From assembly GCF_009765355.1 (NCBI RefSeq), contig NZ_VTHK01000040.1, positions 19,870 through 83,869 on the forward strand: a stretch of DNA of 64,000 nt. The letters are read 5' to 3'. The position numbers and the translations under genes were made by a program. The notes beneath the pieces were generated by a model. It did not search any database. It saw nothing but the letters and a program-made list of their open reading frames with translations, and was not told where the DNA came from. Source of the stretch: Amycolatopsis anabasis. Lineage in GTDB: Bacteria > Actinomycetota > Actinomycetes > Mycobacteriales > Pseudonocardiaceae. Shown here in pieces: positions 50,889 to 60,256 of this stretch. Positions within the stretch are counted from its first letter, which is position 1; each line of letters starts with the position of its first letter.

Positions 50889-52652
50889 CTATCCGGATTG
50901 GGCCTTCGTGGCGGGCTCGCCGCCGATGTAGGCCGCGATCACCGCCGGTTCGCGCAGCACCTTCTCCGGCGGCCCCTGGGCGATCACCCGGCCGAAGTCG
51001 AGGACCACGACCTCGTCGCAGACCGCGCGGACGAGTTCGATGTCGTGCTCGATCAGCAGCACCGCGGTGTCGGACCGTTCGGGGATCTCGGCCAGCCGGG
51101 ACGCGAGCAGGCGGGTCTCCCCGCTGGAATGCCCGGCCGCCGGTTCGTCCAGCAGCAGCACCGGTGGCTGCCCGGCCGCGAGCCCGGCCACCTCCAGCAG
51201 CCGCCGGGTCGCCACGTCGACCGACTCCATCGGCACGTCCGCGCCCGGGCAGGCGAACCAGGCCAGCTGCTCGTCGATCTCCGCCCGGGACAGGCGCCGC
51301 CCGGCGGCCACCTGGAGGAACATGCCGACGGTCAGCGCGTCCGGCACGCGCAGCTGCTGGAAACTGCGCCGGACCCCGGCCCGGGCCCGGCGGTGCGCCG
51401 CGAGGCCGTCCACCCGGTTCCCGTTGAGCAGCACCGAACCGCCGTACTCGCCGACGAATCCGGTGACCGCGTTGACCAGGGTCGACTTGCCCGCGCCGTT
51501 CGGCCCGACCAGCCCGACCGTCGCCCGGGCGGGCACGGTGAGCGTGACCCCGTCCACCGCGACCAGATTGCCGAACCGCACGCGCAGGTCCTGGATCTCG
51601 AGCACCGGTTCGCTGTCCTGAACGGACTCCCGCGCGGGTGGCCATGCGGTGGGCAGCGAGCGGGGCGCGGCCAGGATCTCCTGGTCCTCCTCGGCTCGCC
51701 GCCTCGCCTTGGCCGCCTTCTTCCCGCGGCGGCGGGCGCGCAGTTCGTCGGTCTGGCTCATCCCGTGGCGCAGCACCAGGATCGCGGCGACCCCGAAGAA
51801 CATCGCGGACAGGTCCTGCGGGATGCCGATCTTGTCGAGCAGCACCGGGAAGACCGCGCCGAGCAGGCCGCCCGCGATCGCGCCCTCGGCGTTGTGCGTG
51901 CCGGTGAACAGCGCGATCGCGAAGAACGCGACCGAGGTGGCCGAGGTGAAGTTCGTCGCGGACACCACACCGAGCTGCCCGGCCATCAGCCCGCCGCCGA
52001 TTCCGGCGAGGAAGGCGCTGAGCGCGAACGCGGCGAGCTTGCCGCGCACCACGCTGATCCCGTGTGCCGCCGCCGCGCGCTCGGAGTGGCGGATCTCCAC
52101 CCAGGCGCCGCCGATCCGGCTGCGGTCGAGTTTCCACAATCCGGCGAACAGCAGCGCCACCACCAGCGCGGTGAACACGAAGTACTCGCTGTCGCCGGTG
52201 AATCCGGCCGGCCGGGTGACGAACTGGAACTCGTCCTGGCCCGGGAAGTTGATCGCGCCGAACACCACGTCCAGCGAGGTGGCGAAGGCGAAGGTGGCCA
52301 CGGCCAGGCTCATCCCGCGCAGCCGCAGCGCCGGAATGCCGATCGCGACCCCGGCGACCACCGCGGCCAGGCCGCCGAGCAGCAACCACACTCCGAATCC
52401 ACCGGGCAGGTCCGCGACATTGGCCCAGCCGACCGTCCACGCGCCGATCGCGGCGAAGGACAGCTGGCACAGCGAGATCACCCCGGCCCGGCCGGTGATC
52501 ACCCCGTAGCTCTGCATGATCACCACGGACACCGCGGCACCGGTGAGCAGGAAGGTCAGGTACGACGAGGCCGCGAAGTAGACCGCGAGCACGACGGCCG
52601 CGCCGATCAGCAGCGCCAGCACCAGCGGGCGGGCCTGACCGAGCCGCCTCAC
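50889..52652 (-). CDS. Fused ABC permease-ATPase (LivM-LivG)
   Basis: This 587-residue protein joins a LivM-type permease (about 1-300, with IMQSYGVITGRAGVISLCQ and GLWKLDRSRIGGAWVEIRHS) to a LivG-type ATPase (about 345-587). The ATPase has Walker A GPNGAGKST, Walker B PVLLLDEPAAG and the switch LIEHDIELV. The signature loop reads VDVATRRLLEVAG, lacking canonical LSGGQ, so this half may be the degenerate site. GTG 52652 overlaps the preceding stop as GTGA. A basic linker (RARRRGKKAAKARRRAEED) joins the two halves. Confidence 0.88.
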   Translation of the reverse strand: MRRLGQARPLVLALLIGAAVVLAVYFAASSYLTFLLTGAAVSVVIMQSYGVITGRAGVISLCQLSFAAIGAWTVGWANVADLPGGFGVWLLLGGLAAVVAGVAIGIPALRLRGMSLAVATFAFATSLDVVFGAINFPGQDEFQFVTRPAGFTGDSEYFVFTALVVALLFAGLWKLDRSRIGGAWVEIRHSERAAAAHGISVVRGKLAAFALSAFLAGIGGGLMAGQLGVVSATNFTSATSVAFFAIALFTGTHNAEGAIAGGLLGAVFPVLLDKIGIPQDLSAMFFGVAAILVLRHGMSQTDELRARRRGKKAAKARRRAEEDQEILAAPRSLPTAWPPARESVQDSEPVLEIQDLRVRFGNLVAVDGVTLTVPARATVGLVGPNGAGKSTLVNAVTGFVGEYGGSVLLNGNRVDGLAAHRRARAGVRRSFQQLRVPDALTVGMFLQVAAGRRLSRAEIDEQLAWFACPGADVPMESVDVATRRLLEVAGLAAGQPPVLLLDEPAAGHSSGETRLLASRLAEIPERSDTAVLLIEHDIELVRAVCDEVVVLDFGRVIAQGPPEKVLREPAVIAAYIGGEPATKAQSG

Positions 52653-53364
52653 GCCGGGCTCCGGACCGCGTCGCCGAGATACAGCTCGCACAGCAGTTCC
52701 TCGTCGTCGAGCAGTTCCTCGCGCTCGCCGTCGAACACGATCCGCCCCTTGGTCAGCACGTAGGCGCGGTCGGCGACGGACAGCGCGAGCGACGCGAACT
52801 GCTCGACCAGCAGCACCCCGACCCCGGAGCCGGCGAGCGCGTCGACCGCGCGGGCCAGCCGTTCGACCACGATCGGCGCGAGCCCGAGCGACATCTCGTC
52901 GATGAGCAGCACCTTCGGCTTGCCGACCAGCGCGCGGCCGAGCACCAGCATCTGCTGCTCGCCGCCGGAGAGCAGCCCGGCGGCGACCTTGCGCTGCTTG
53001 CGCAGTTCGGGGAACAGTTCGAACGCCTCGTCCACCGCACCGCCGTCCCGGCACGCGGCGCGCAGGTTGTCCTCAGTGGACAGTTCGCGGAACACCGTGC
53101 GGTTCTGCTCGACGTGGGCCAGCCCGGCCCGCGCCCGGCGCCACGGCCGGATCCCTTCGACCCGGCGGCCGCCCAGCCGGATCTGGCCCGAAGCCACCCG
53201 GATCGCGCCGGAAATCCCTTCCAGCAGCGTGGTTTTCCCGGCCCCGTTCGCGCCGAGCAGGACGGTGACCGCGCCCGCTTCCACGGCCACGCTCGCCTCC
53301 CGGACGATCGGCAGGCCACCGCGTTCGATCGTGACGGCATCCACTTCGAGCACGGTCACCCGGC

Positions 53365-53368
<4 letters not shown>
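52649..53368 (-). CDS. ABC transporter ATP-binding protein (LivF-like)
   Basis: This 239-residue ATPase completes the importer. Walker A is GANGAGKT, the signature LLSGGEQQML, Walker B VLLIDEMSLGLAP, and the switch LLVEQFAS with Gln in place of His. The AHVEQNRTVFRELSTEDNL segment is typical of LivF. GTG 53368 overlaps the deacetylase-like stop as GTGA, and its own stop overlaps the fused permease start. The intact signature contrasts with the degenerate one in the partner ATPase. Confidence 0.93.
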
Positions 53369-54480
<1,112 letters not shown>

Positions 54481-54546
54481 GCACACCTCCGTTGGCGATG
54501 ACGACAAAGCATTCGCCGGAAGGCCCCACTGACCGGTCCGTGAAAA

Positions 54547-54560
54547 TACCGAAATCGGTA
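54547..54560. promoter_or_regulatory. Operator-like inverted repeat in the divergent promoter region
   Basis: TACCGAAATCGGTA has six-base inverted arms (TACCGA and TCGGTA) around AA. It lies in the only intergenic region between the two catabolic operons, 67 bases from the deacetylase start and 140 bases from the aldehyde dehydrogenase start. It may bind the AraC- or LuxR-type regulator of the locus, or another factor; unproven. Confidence 0.4.
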
Positions 54561-54699
54561 ATCAGTTCGCCGCGAAGCCGGGTCCCGGAGAGTCAACAGT
54601 CGTACCGTCACACGCAAGACCGGGCAGCACCGCGCCGCACATACTCGGTCGCGTTCCGCGGCTCACGCCGCCGTTCCACCGGTGCACAAAGGAGCGCAC

Positions 54700-56154
54700 A
54701 TGGCCCCCTCGCTCTACATCGACGGCGACTGGGTGAAGCCGGAAAGCGGCGCCACGTTCCCCACCTTCGACCCGGCCACCGAGGAGCAGATCGCCGAGGT
54801 GTCGGTGGCGGGCGCCCCCGAGGTCGACGCCGCGGTCGCGGCCGCCCGGCGGGCCGTGCGAGCGCCCGAATGGACTCGGCTGGCCCCGGCGGCGCGGGCC
54901 GGGCTGCTGTTCCGGCTCGCCGCGCTGATCGACGAGCACGCCGAGGAACTCGCCGCCCTGGAGACCCGCGATCAGGGCCAGCCGCTGGGCATCTCGCGCG
55001 AGGTCAGCGTCGCCGGTGCCGCCGAGCACTTCCGCTACTACGCGGGCTGGGTGACCAAACTGGAGGGTGCGGTCACGCCGATCGGTTACCCGGACACCCT
55101 GCACTACACCCGCCGCGAACCGGTCGGGGTCTGCGCGCTGATCACCCCGTGGAACTTCCCGCTGATGATCGCCGCCTGGAAGCTCGCCCCGGCGCTGGCC
55201 ACCGGGAACGCGGTCATCCTCAAGCCCGCCGAGCAGACCCCGCTCACCGCGATCCGGCTGATCGAACTCGCCGAACGGGCCGGGTTCCCGGCGGGCGTGG
55301 TCAACCTGCTGACCGGGGACGGGGTGGTCGGCCAGGCGCTGGTCGACCACCCCGGTGTCGACAAGGTCTCGTTCACCGGGTCCACCGAGGTGGGCCGGAA
55401 GATCGTGGCCGGGAGCGCGGGCAACCTCAAACGCGTGACCCTGGAACTGGGCGGCAAGGCGCCGAGCATCATCGCGGCCGACGCGGATCTGGACGCGGCG
55501 GTGGCCGGGAACCTGGCCGGATCGCTGCTCAACAGCGGCCAGGTGTGCGCCGCGTATTCCCGGTTCTACGTCGACCGCGCCCGGGCGGACGAGTTCGTGA
55601 CCAAACTGGCCGAGGGCGGGCGGAACCTGCGCGTCGGGCCCGGCGCCGACGAGCGGACGCAGGTCGGCCCGCTGGTCTCCGCCGCACATCTGTCCAAAGT
55701 GGAGCAGATGGTGACGGTGGGGAAGGTCGAGGGCGCCGAACTGGTCACCGGCGGGGAACGGGCGGCGAACCCGGGGTACTTCTTCCAGCCGACGGTGTTC
55801 GCCGGCGTCACCGACGCGATGACCATCGCCCGGCAGGAGATCTTCGGTCCGGTGCTGCCGGTGCTCACCTACGACGGCGACGACGAACTGCACGCCCTCA
55901 TCGACCGGGCCAACGACACCGAATACGGCCTGGCGGCCGCGGTGTGGACCCGCGAACTCGCCACCGCGCACCGGCTCGCCGCCGAGTTGCGCGCGGGTGC
56001 GGTGTTCGTGAACATGCCGCCGATCCCGGACGCGGCCGCGCCGTGGGGCGGGTTCAAGGCCAGCGGCTGGGGACGCGAAATGGGCCGGTACGCACTCGAC
56101 GCCTACACCGAAACCAAGGGAGTCTGGATCCACCACGGTGGAGGTGGCGTGTGA
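54700..56154 (+). CDS. Aldehyde dehydrogenase family protein
   Basis: This 484-residue NAD(P)-dependent dehydrogenase converts an aldehyde to its acid. Motifs are ITPWNFPL, LKPAEQTPL, FTGSTEVGRKI, the catalytic Glu in LELGGKAPSI, and the Cys in NSGQVCAAYSR. The length is standard. ATG 54700 follows AAAGGAG; a longer start at 54682 is less likely. It is the first gene of the right operon and overlaps the amine oxidase gene by GTGA, which strongly suggests it oxidises the aldehyde that enzyme makes. Confidence 0.94.
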   Translation: MAPSLYIDGDWVKPESGATFPTFDPATEEQIAEVSVAGAPEVDAAVAAARRAVRAPEWTRLAPAARAGLLFRLAALIDEHAEELAALETRDQGQPLGISREVSVAGAAEHFRYYAGWVTKLEGAVTPIGYPDTLHYTRREPVGVCALITPWNFPLMIAAWKLAPALATGNAVILKPAEQTPLTAIRLIELAERAGFPAGVVNLLTGDGVVGQALVDHPGVDKVSFTGSTEVGRKIVAGSAGNLKRVTLELGGKAPSIIAADADLDAAVAGNLAGSLLNSGQVCAAYSRFYVDRARADEFVTKLAEGGRNLRVGPGADERTQVGPLVSAAHLSKVEQMVTVGKVEGAELVTGGERAANPGYFFQPTVFAGVTDAMTIARQEIFGPVLPVLTYDGDDELHALIDRANDTEYGLAAAVWTRELATAHRLAAELRAGAVFVNMPPIPDAAAPWGGFKASGWGREMGRYALDAYTETKGVWIHHGGGGV

Positions 56155-58082
56155 GTGTCGAAGAACTACCCGCTCAGCTCGGGCATCCGCTCGAACCGCT
56201 GACCGCGGCGGAGATCGACCGGGTGCGGACCGTACTGGCCGAATCAGGCCGAACCACGGACACGACGCGGTACGCCTCGGTGCTGCCGCTCGACCCCTCA
56301 CGGGCCGAACTGCGCACGTACCGCGAGGGCGACCCGTTCTCCCGCCGCGCCGAGGCGGTGCTGGTGGACATCGCGACCGGCGCGGTCACCGAGGCCGTGG
56401 TCGATCCGCACGCCGGGGAACTGCTGTCCTGGCGGGACCTGGACGTCACGCGGCCGCCCTACGGCCAGCCCGCGGTCCTGTTCGAGGAGTACGAACGCAG
56501 TGCCGCGCTGGTCAAGGCCGATCCGCGCTGGCAGCGGGCGATGGCGCGGCGCGGGGTCGCCGATCCGTCGCTCGCGTTCGTCGCCCCGCTCGCGCCCGGA
56601 TTCTTCGACGATCCGGACGAACGCGGGAAGCGGCTCCTGCGCGCCCTGACCTTCGTCCGCACGCACGACGGCGACAGCCCGTGGGCGCATCCGGTGGAGG
56701 GCCTGCTCGCGACCGTCGATCTGATCGCGGGCGAGGTGATCCGGTTCGACGACGTGGGCGACACCCCGATCCCGGCCGAGCCCGGCAACTACGACGCCGC
56801 CGCGGTCGGGCCCGCCCGGACCAGCCTGAAACCGCTGGCGATCAGCCAGCCCGAGGGCCCGAGCTTCCGGATCTCCGGGAACCAGGTGACCTGGGAGAAC
56901 TGGCGGTTCCGGATCGGGTTCAACGCCCGCGAGGGCCTCACCCTGCACCAGATCGGCTTCACCGAAAGCGGGGTCGAACGCCCGGTGCTGCACCGCGCGT
57001 CGATCCCCGAGATGGTCGTGCCCTACGGCGACCCGTCGCCGTGGCGGCGCTGGATCAGCTACTTCGACGCCGGTGAGTACCTGCTCGGCAGGAACGCCAA
57101 CGCGCTGCGGCTGGGGTGCGACTGCCTCGGCGAGATCCACTACTTCGACGCGGTGGTGGCCGACGACACCGGGCACCCGGTGCGGATCCCGCGGGCCGTG
57201 TGCCTGCACGAGGAGGACGACGGGATCCTCTGGAAGCACACCGATCTGGCCGGGCGCCCCGAGGTCCGCCGGGCGCGTCGGCTGGTCGTCTCGTTCTTCA
57301 CCACGGTCGGCAACTACGACTACGGCTTCTACTGGTACTTCGGCCTGGACGGGACGATCGAACTGGAGGCCAAGGCGACCGGGATCGTGTTCTGCGGGGG
57401 CGCGGAACCCGGTACGGATTCGCCGTACGCCAGCGAAATCGCGCCCGGGTTGCTCGCGCCGGTGCACCAGCACCTGTTCTGCGCGCGGCTGGACCTCGCG
57501 GTCGCCGGGGACCGCAACAGCGTCGAGGAGATCGACGTGGTCGGCGTCGAGACCGGGCCGGACAACCCGTACGGCAACGCGTTCACCACGCGCACCACCC
57601 CGCTCGACCGCGAATCGCGGGCGGCCCGGGTGGCCGATCCCGCGCGCAACCGGGTCTGGCGGATCTTCAACCCGGACAGCCGCAACCGGCTGGGCAGGCC
57701 GCGCGGTTACGTGCTCGTCCCGCGTCCGGGGCCGACCCTGCTGGCGCAGCCGGGTTCGAGCGTGCACGCGCGGGCCGCGTTCGCCACCCGGCACGTCTGG
57801 GTGACCCGGTACGCCGAGGACGAGCGGTACCCGGCGGGGAACCGGCCCAACCAGCACGCGGGCGGGGCCGGGCTGCCGGCCTGGACGGCCGCCGACCGGG
57901 ACCTCACCGGCACCGAACTCGTGCTGTGGCACGTCTTCGGGCCGACCCATGTGCCGCGGCCCGAGGACTGGCCGGTGATGCCGGTGGACCGGTCCGGGTT
58001 CGCGCTGCGCCCCACCGGGTTCTGCGACCGGAACCCGGCCCTCGATCTGCCTGCGAACGCGCACTGCGAAAGGGAGACCTGA
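56151..58082 (+). CDS. Copper-containing primary amine oxidase (TPQ type)
   Basis: This 643-residue copper amine oxidase deaminates a primary amine to an aldehyde, with H2O2 and ammonia. Tyr389 in VGNYDYG is the precursor of topaquinone, and Asp306 in SYFDAGEYLLG fits the catalytic base. The copper histidines are visible as HQHLFCARLD and as the His of GPTHVPRPEDWPVMP. The length matches Arthrobacter phenethylamine oxidase. No signal peptide is present, as in Gram-positive members. GTG 56151 overlaps the aldehyde dehydrogenase stop. An aromatic or aliphatic monoamine is the expected substrate. Confidence 0.92.
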   Translation: MSVEELPAQLGHPLEPLTAAEIDRVRTVLAESGRTTDTTRYASVLPLDPSRAELRTYREGDPFSRRAEAVLVDIATGAVTEAVVDPHAGELLSWRDLDVTRPPYGQPAVLFEEYERSAALVKADPRWQRAMARRGVADPSLAFVAPLAPGFFDDPDERGKRLLRALTFVRTHDGDSPWAHPVEGLLATVDLIAGEVIRFDDVGDTPIPAEPGNYDAAAVGPARTSLKPLAISQPEGPSFRISGNQVTWENWRFRIGFNAREGLTLHQIGFTESGVERPVLHRASIPEMVVPYGDPSPWRRWISYFDAGEYLLGRNANALRLGCDCLGEIHYFDAVVADDTGHPVRIPRAVCLHEEDDGILWKHTDLAGRPEVRRARRLVVSFFTTVGNYDYGFYWYFGLDGTIELEAKATGIVFCGGAEPGTDSPYASEIAPGLLAPVHQHLFCARLDLAVAGDRNSVEEIDVVGVETGPDNPYGNAFTTRTTPLDRESRAARVADPARNRVWRIFNPDSRNRLGRPRGYVLVPRPGPTLLAQPGSSVHARAAFATRHVWVTRYAEDERYPAGNRPNQHAGGAGLPAWTAADRDLTGTELVLWHVFGPTHVPRPEDWPVMPVDRSGFALRPTGFCDRNPALDLPANAHCERET

Positions 58083-58870
58083 TGACGTCGCTCGAGGACA
58101 CCGAGAACTGGCTTCCGCTGGACGGTCTCGAACCGGGTTTCGACGCGAACCGGGCCCCGCTCAGCCGGGCGCTGGCCGGACGCGAGTTCGAGCTGGTGCT
58201 CGACGCGGGCGTCCGCATCCGGCACGGGTTCACCGAGGACCGGACGACCTGGGAGCTGGACACCGACGCCCTCGGCGCGCGGCGCGGGGAGGATGCCTAC
58301 CAGGCGTTCGAGGTCGACGACGAGCTGTTCTACGTGCAGTTCCAGCACGAGCACGACCCGCGCGAAGCCGTGTCGCTCATCCTCGACCTCCGGCACGGCC
58401 GGACGCTTTCGGTGCTCAGCCGGATCGGCCCGCGCGATCAGCGGCCGACCGTGGTGACCCAGGAGTTCCACCCGGGCGTCATCGACGGCATCGAGCCGAC
58501 CGGCGCCCCGCCCGAGCCCACCACGGATCTCCTCGGCCGCCGCGTGCTCTGGTCCTACAGCCGGGCGCACCACTACGAGCACGTGTACCTCACCGAGCAG
58601 TGGTACACGTTCGTCTGCCATTCCGGCCCGGAACGCGGCCTCGCCGACACCGACGCGTGCGCCTACTACCGCCTCCGCCCGGGCATCTACCTGTTCGCGT
58701 GGCGGGAAAAGGTCGTGCCGTGCGCGGCGGTGACCGTCGCCGACCACCGGCTCTTCCGCTCCCACGGCGCCTTGTTCGGGCTCAGCGGGGACGGGCAGGA
58801 CACGACCCATTTCACCTTCGGCGCCCACGGCCGGTTGCTGAGCCAGACCATCCTCCCGGAGCTGCCGTGA
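58082..58870 (+). CDS. MoaF-like protein
   Basis: This 262-residue protein has two similar beta-barrel-like halves matching the MoaF family. The N-terminal part has WLPLDGLEPGFDANRAPLS and RTTWELDTDAL; the second has YEHVYLTEQWYTFVCHSG and FAWREKVVPCAAVTVAD. The database name refers to molybdenum cofactor, but to my recollection moaF was described in the Klebsiella monoamine regulon, which would fit its place directly after the amine oxidase gene (one-base overlap, TGATG). The biochemical function is unknown. Confidence 0.8.
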   Translation: MTSLEDTENWLPLDGLEPGFDANRAPLSRALAGREFELVLDAGVRIRHGFTEDRTTWELDTDALGARRGEDAYQAFEVDDELFYVQFQHEHDPREAVSLILDLRHGRTLSVLSRIGPRDQRPTVVTQEFHPGVIDGIEPTGAPPEPTTDLLGRRVLWSYSRAHHYEHVYLTEQWYTFVCHSGPERGLADTDACAYYRLRPGIYLFAWREKVVPCAAVTVADHRLFRSHGALFGLSGDGQDTTHFTFGAHGRLLSQTILPELP

Positions 58871-60240
58871 TCGACCCGGTGTCCGCTCAGCTCGGCCTGC
58901 GGCCGGGCAAGGTCATCGCGGTCCACTCCGCCGAATGCGGCTCGTACTTCCTCAAGGCCAGTTCCACGCTCGCCGCGGACAGCGGTGTGGTCACCCGGCC
59001 GGACGGGCCCGAACCGCTCACCTTCGAAGGCGAGATCGCCCTGGTGATCGGCGAGCGCGGCCGGCGCGTGGCCCCGGCGTGGTCGCTGGTCGGCTGGGTG
59101 ACCGCGGCCAACGACCTCAGCCTGTGCGATCCGCGCTACGCCGACCGGGGTTCGAACCTGCGCGCGACCGGTGGCGACGGCTTCACCCCGATCGGGCCGA
59201 ACTTCCTGCCCGCCGGCGAACTCGACCCGGCCGCGCTGCGCGTGCGCGCCTGGGTCAACGGCGAGCTCGTGCAGTCCGACACCACCGGCTGTCTGCCGTT
59301 CTCGTTCGCCGAACTGGTCGCCGACCTGTCCCGCTTGTCCACATTGGAGCCCGGGGACGTGATTCTCACCGGCACCCCTGCCGGGGCCTCGGTGGTCGAA
59401 CCGGGGGACGTGGTCGAGGTCGAGGTGGACAGCATCGACCCCGCCCGCCCCAGGCGCACCGGGCGGCTGCGGACCAGGATCGTCGGCGGCCCGCCGCTGG
59501 ACGGCCCACCGCCTGGCGACGACCCCGCTCCCCGCACTCCCGAGTCCACTGTGGACTATCTGGCGGACCGGCTGACCGGGGTCGCGGTGGCCAAGTTGTC
59601 CGCCCAGCTGCGCAAGCAGGGCCTCAACCACGTGTCGATCGACGGCGTCCGCCCGGCCCGTCCGGGAGCCAAGTTCGCCGGACGCGCCCGCACGCTGCGG
59701 TGCGTTCCGCTGCGGGAAGACCTGTTCGCCGAACGCGGCGGCGGGTTCACCGCGCGGGAACGGGCGATCGAATCGATGGAGCCGGGCGAGGTGCTGGTGC
59801 TGGAGGCCCGCGGGGAGCACGGCAGCGGCGCGCTGGACGACATCCTCGCGCTGCGGGCGCAGGCGCGCGGGGCCGCGGCGATCGTCACCGACGGCGGCCT
59901 GCGCGATTCCGCGGTGGTCGCGGGGCTGGGCATCCCGGTGTTCCACGGCGGCGCCCATCCGGCCGTGCTGGGCCGCAGGCACGTGCCGTGGGACACCGAT
60001 GTCGCGATCGGATGCGGCGGGACCACCGTGCGCCCCGGCGATCTCGTGGTCGGCGACGACGACGGGGTGGTGGTGATCCCGCCGAAGCTGGCCGAGCAGG
60101 TGCTCGCCGCCGCGATCGAGCAGGAACGCCAGGAGGCGTTCATCGCCGAACAGGTCCGGGCGGGCCACGGGATCGAGGGGCTGTACCCGCTGAGCGGCGC
60201 CTGGCTGGAGTCCTATCTGGACTGGGTGCGGCGCGCCTGA
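58867..60240 (+). CDS. Fumarylacetoacetase-domain and RraA-like aldolase fusion
   Basis: This 457-residue protein joins two catabolic domains. Residues about 1-205 are a fumarylacetoacetate hydrolase-family domain, with LTFEGEIALVIG (ExE metal site), TAANDLSLCDPRYADRGSN and ILTGTPAGASVVEPGD. Residues about 225-457 are an RraA/HMG-aldolase-like domain, with HVSIDGVRP, GALDDILALRAQARGAAAIV, TDGGLRDS (the GxxxRD catalytic loop) and VRPGDLVVGDDDGVVVIP. This pairing could decarboxylate or hydrate and then cleave an oxo-diacid. GTG 58867 overlaps the MoaF stop as GTGA. Confidence 0.88.
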   Translation: MIDPVSAQLGLRPGKVIAVHSAECGSYFLKASSTLAADSGVVTRPDGPEPLTFEGEIALVIGERGRRVAPAWSLVGWVTAANDLSLCDPRYADRGSNLRATGGDGFTPIGPNFLPAGELDPAALRVRAWVNGELVQSDTTGCLPFSFAELVADLSRLSTLEPGDVILTGTPAGASVVEPGDVVEVEVDSIDPARPRRTGRLRTRIVGGPPLDGPPPGDDPAPRTPESTVDYLADRLTGVAVAKLSAQLRKQGLNHVSIDGVRPARPGAKFAGRARTLRCVPLREDLFAERGGGFTARERAIESMEPGEVLVLEARGEHGSGALDDILALRAQARGAAAIVTDGGLRDSAVVAGLGIPVFHGGAHPAVLGRRHVPWDTDVAIGCGGTTVRPGDLVVGDDDGVVVIPPKLAEQVLAAAIEQERQEAFIAEQVRAGHGIEGLYPLSGAWLESYLDWVRRA

Positions 60241-60256
60241 TCCTTGGAGGTCGCAA

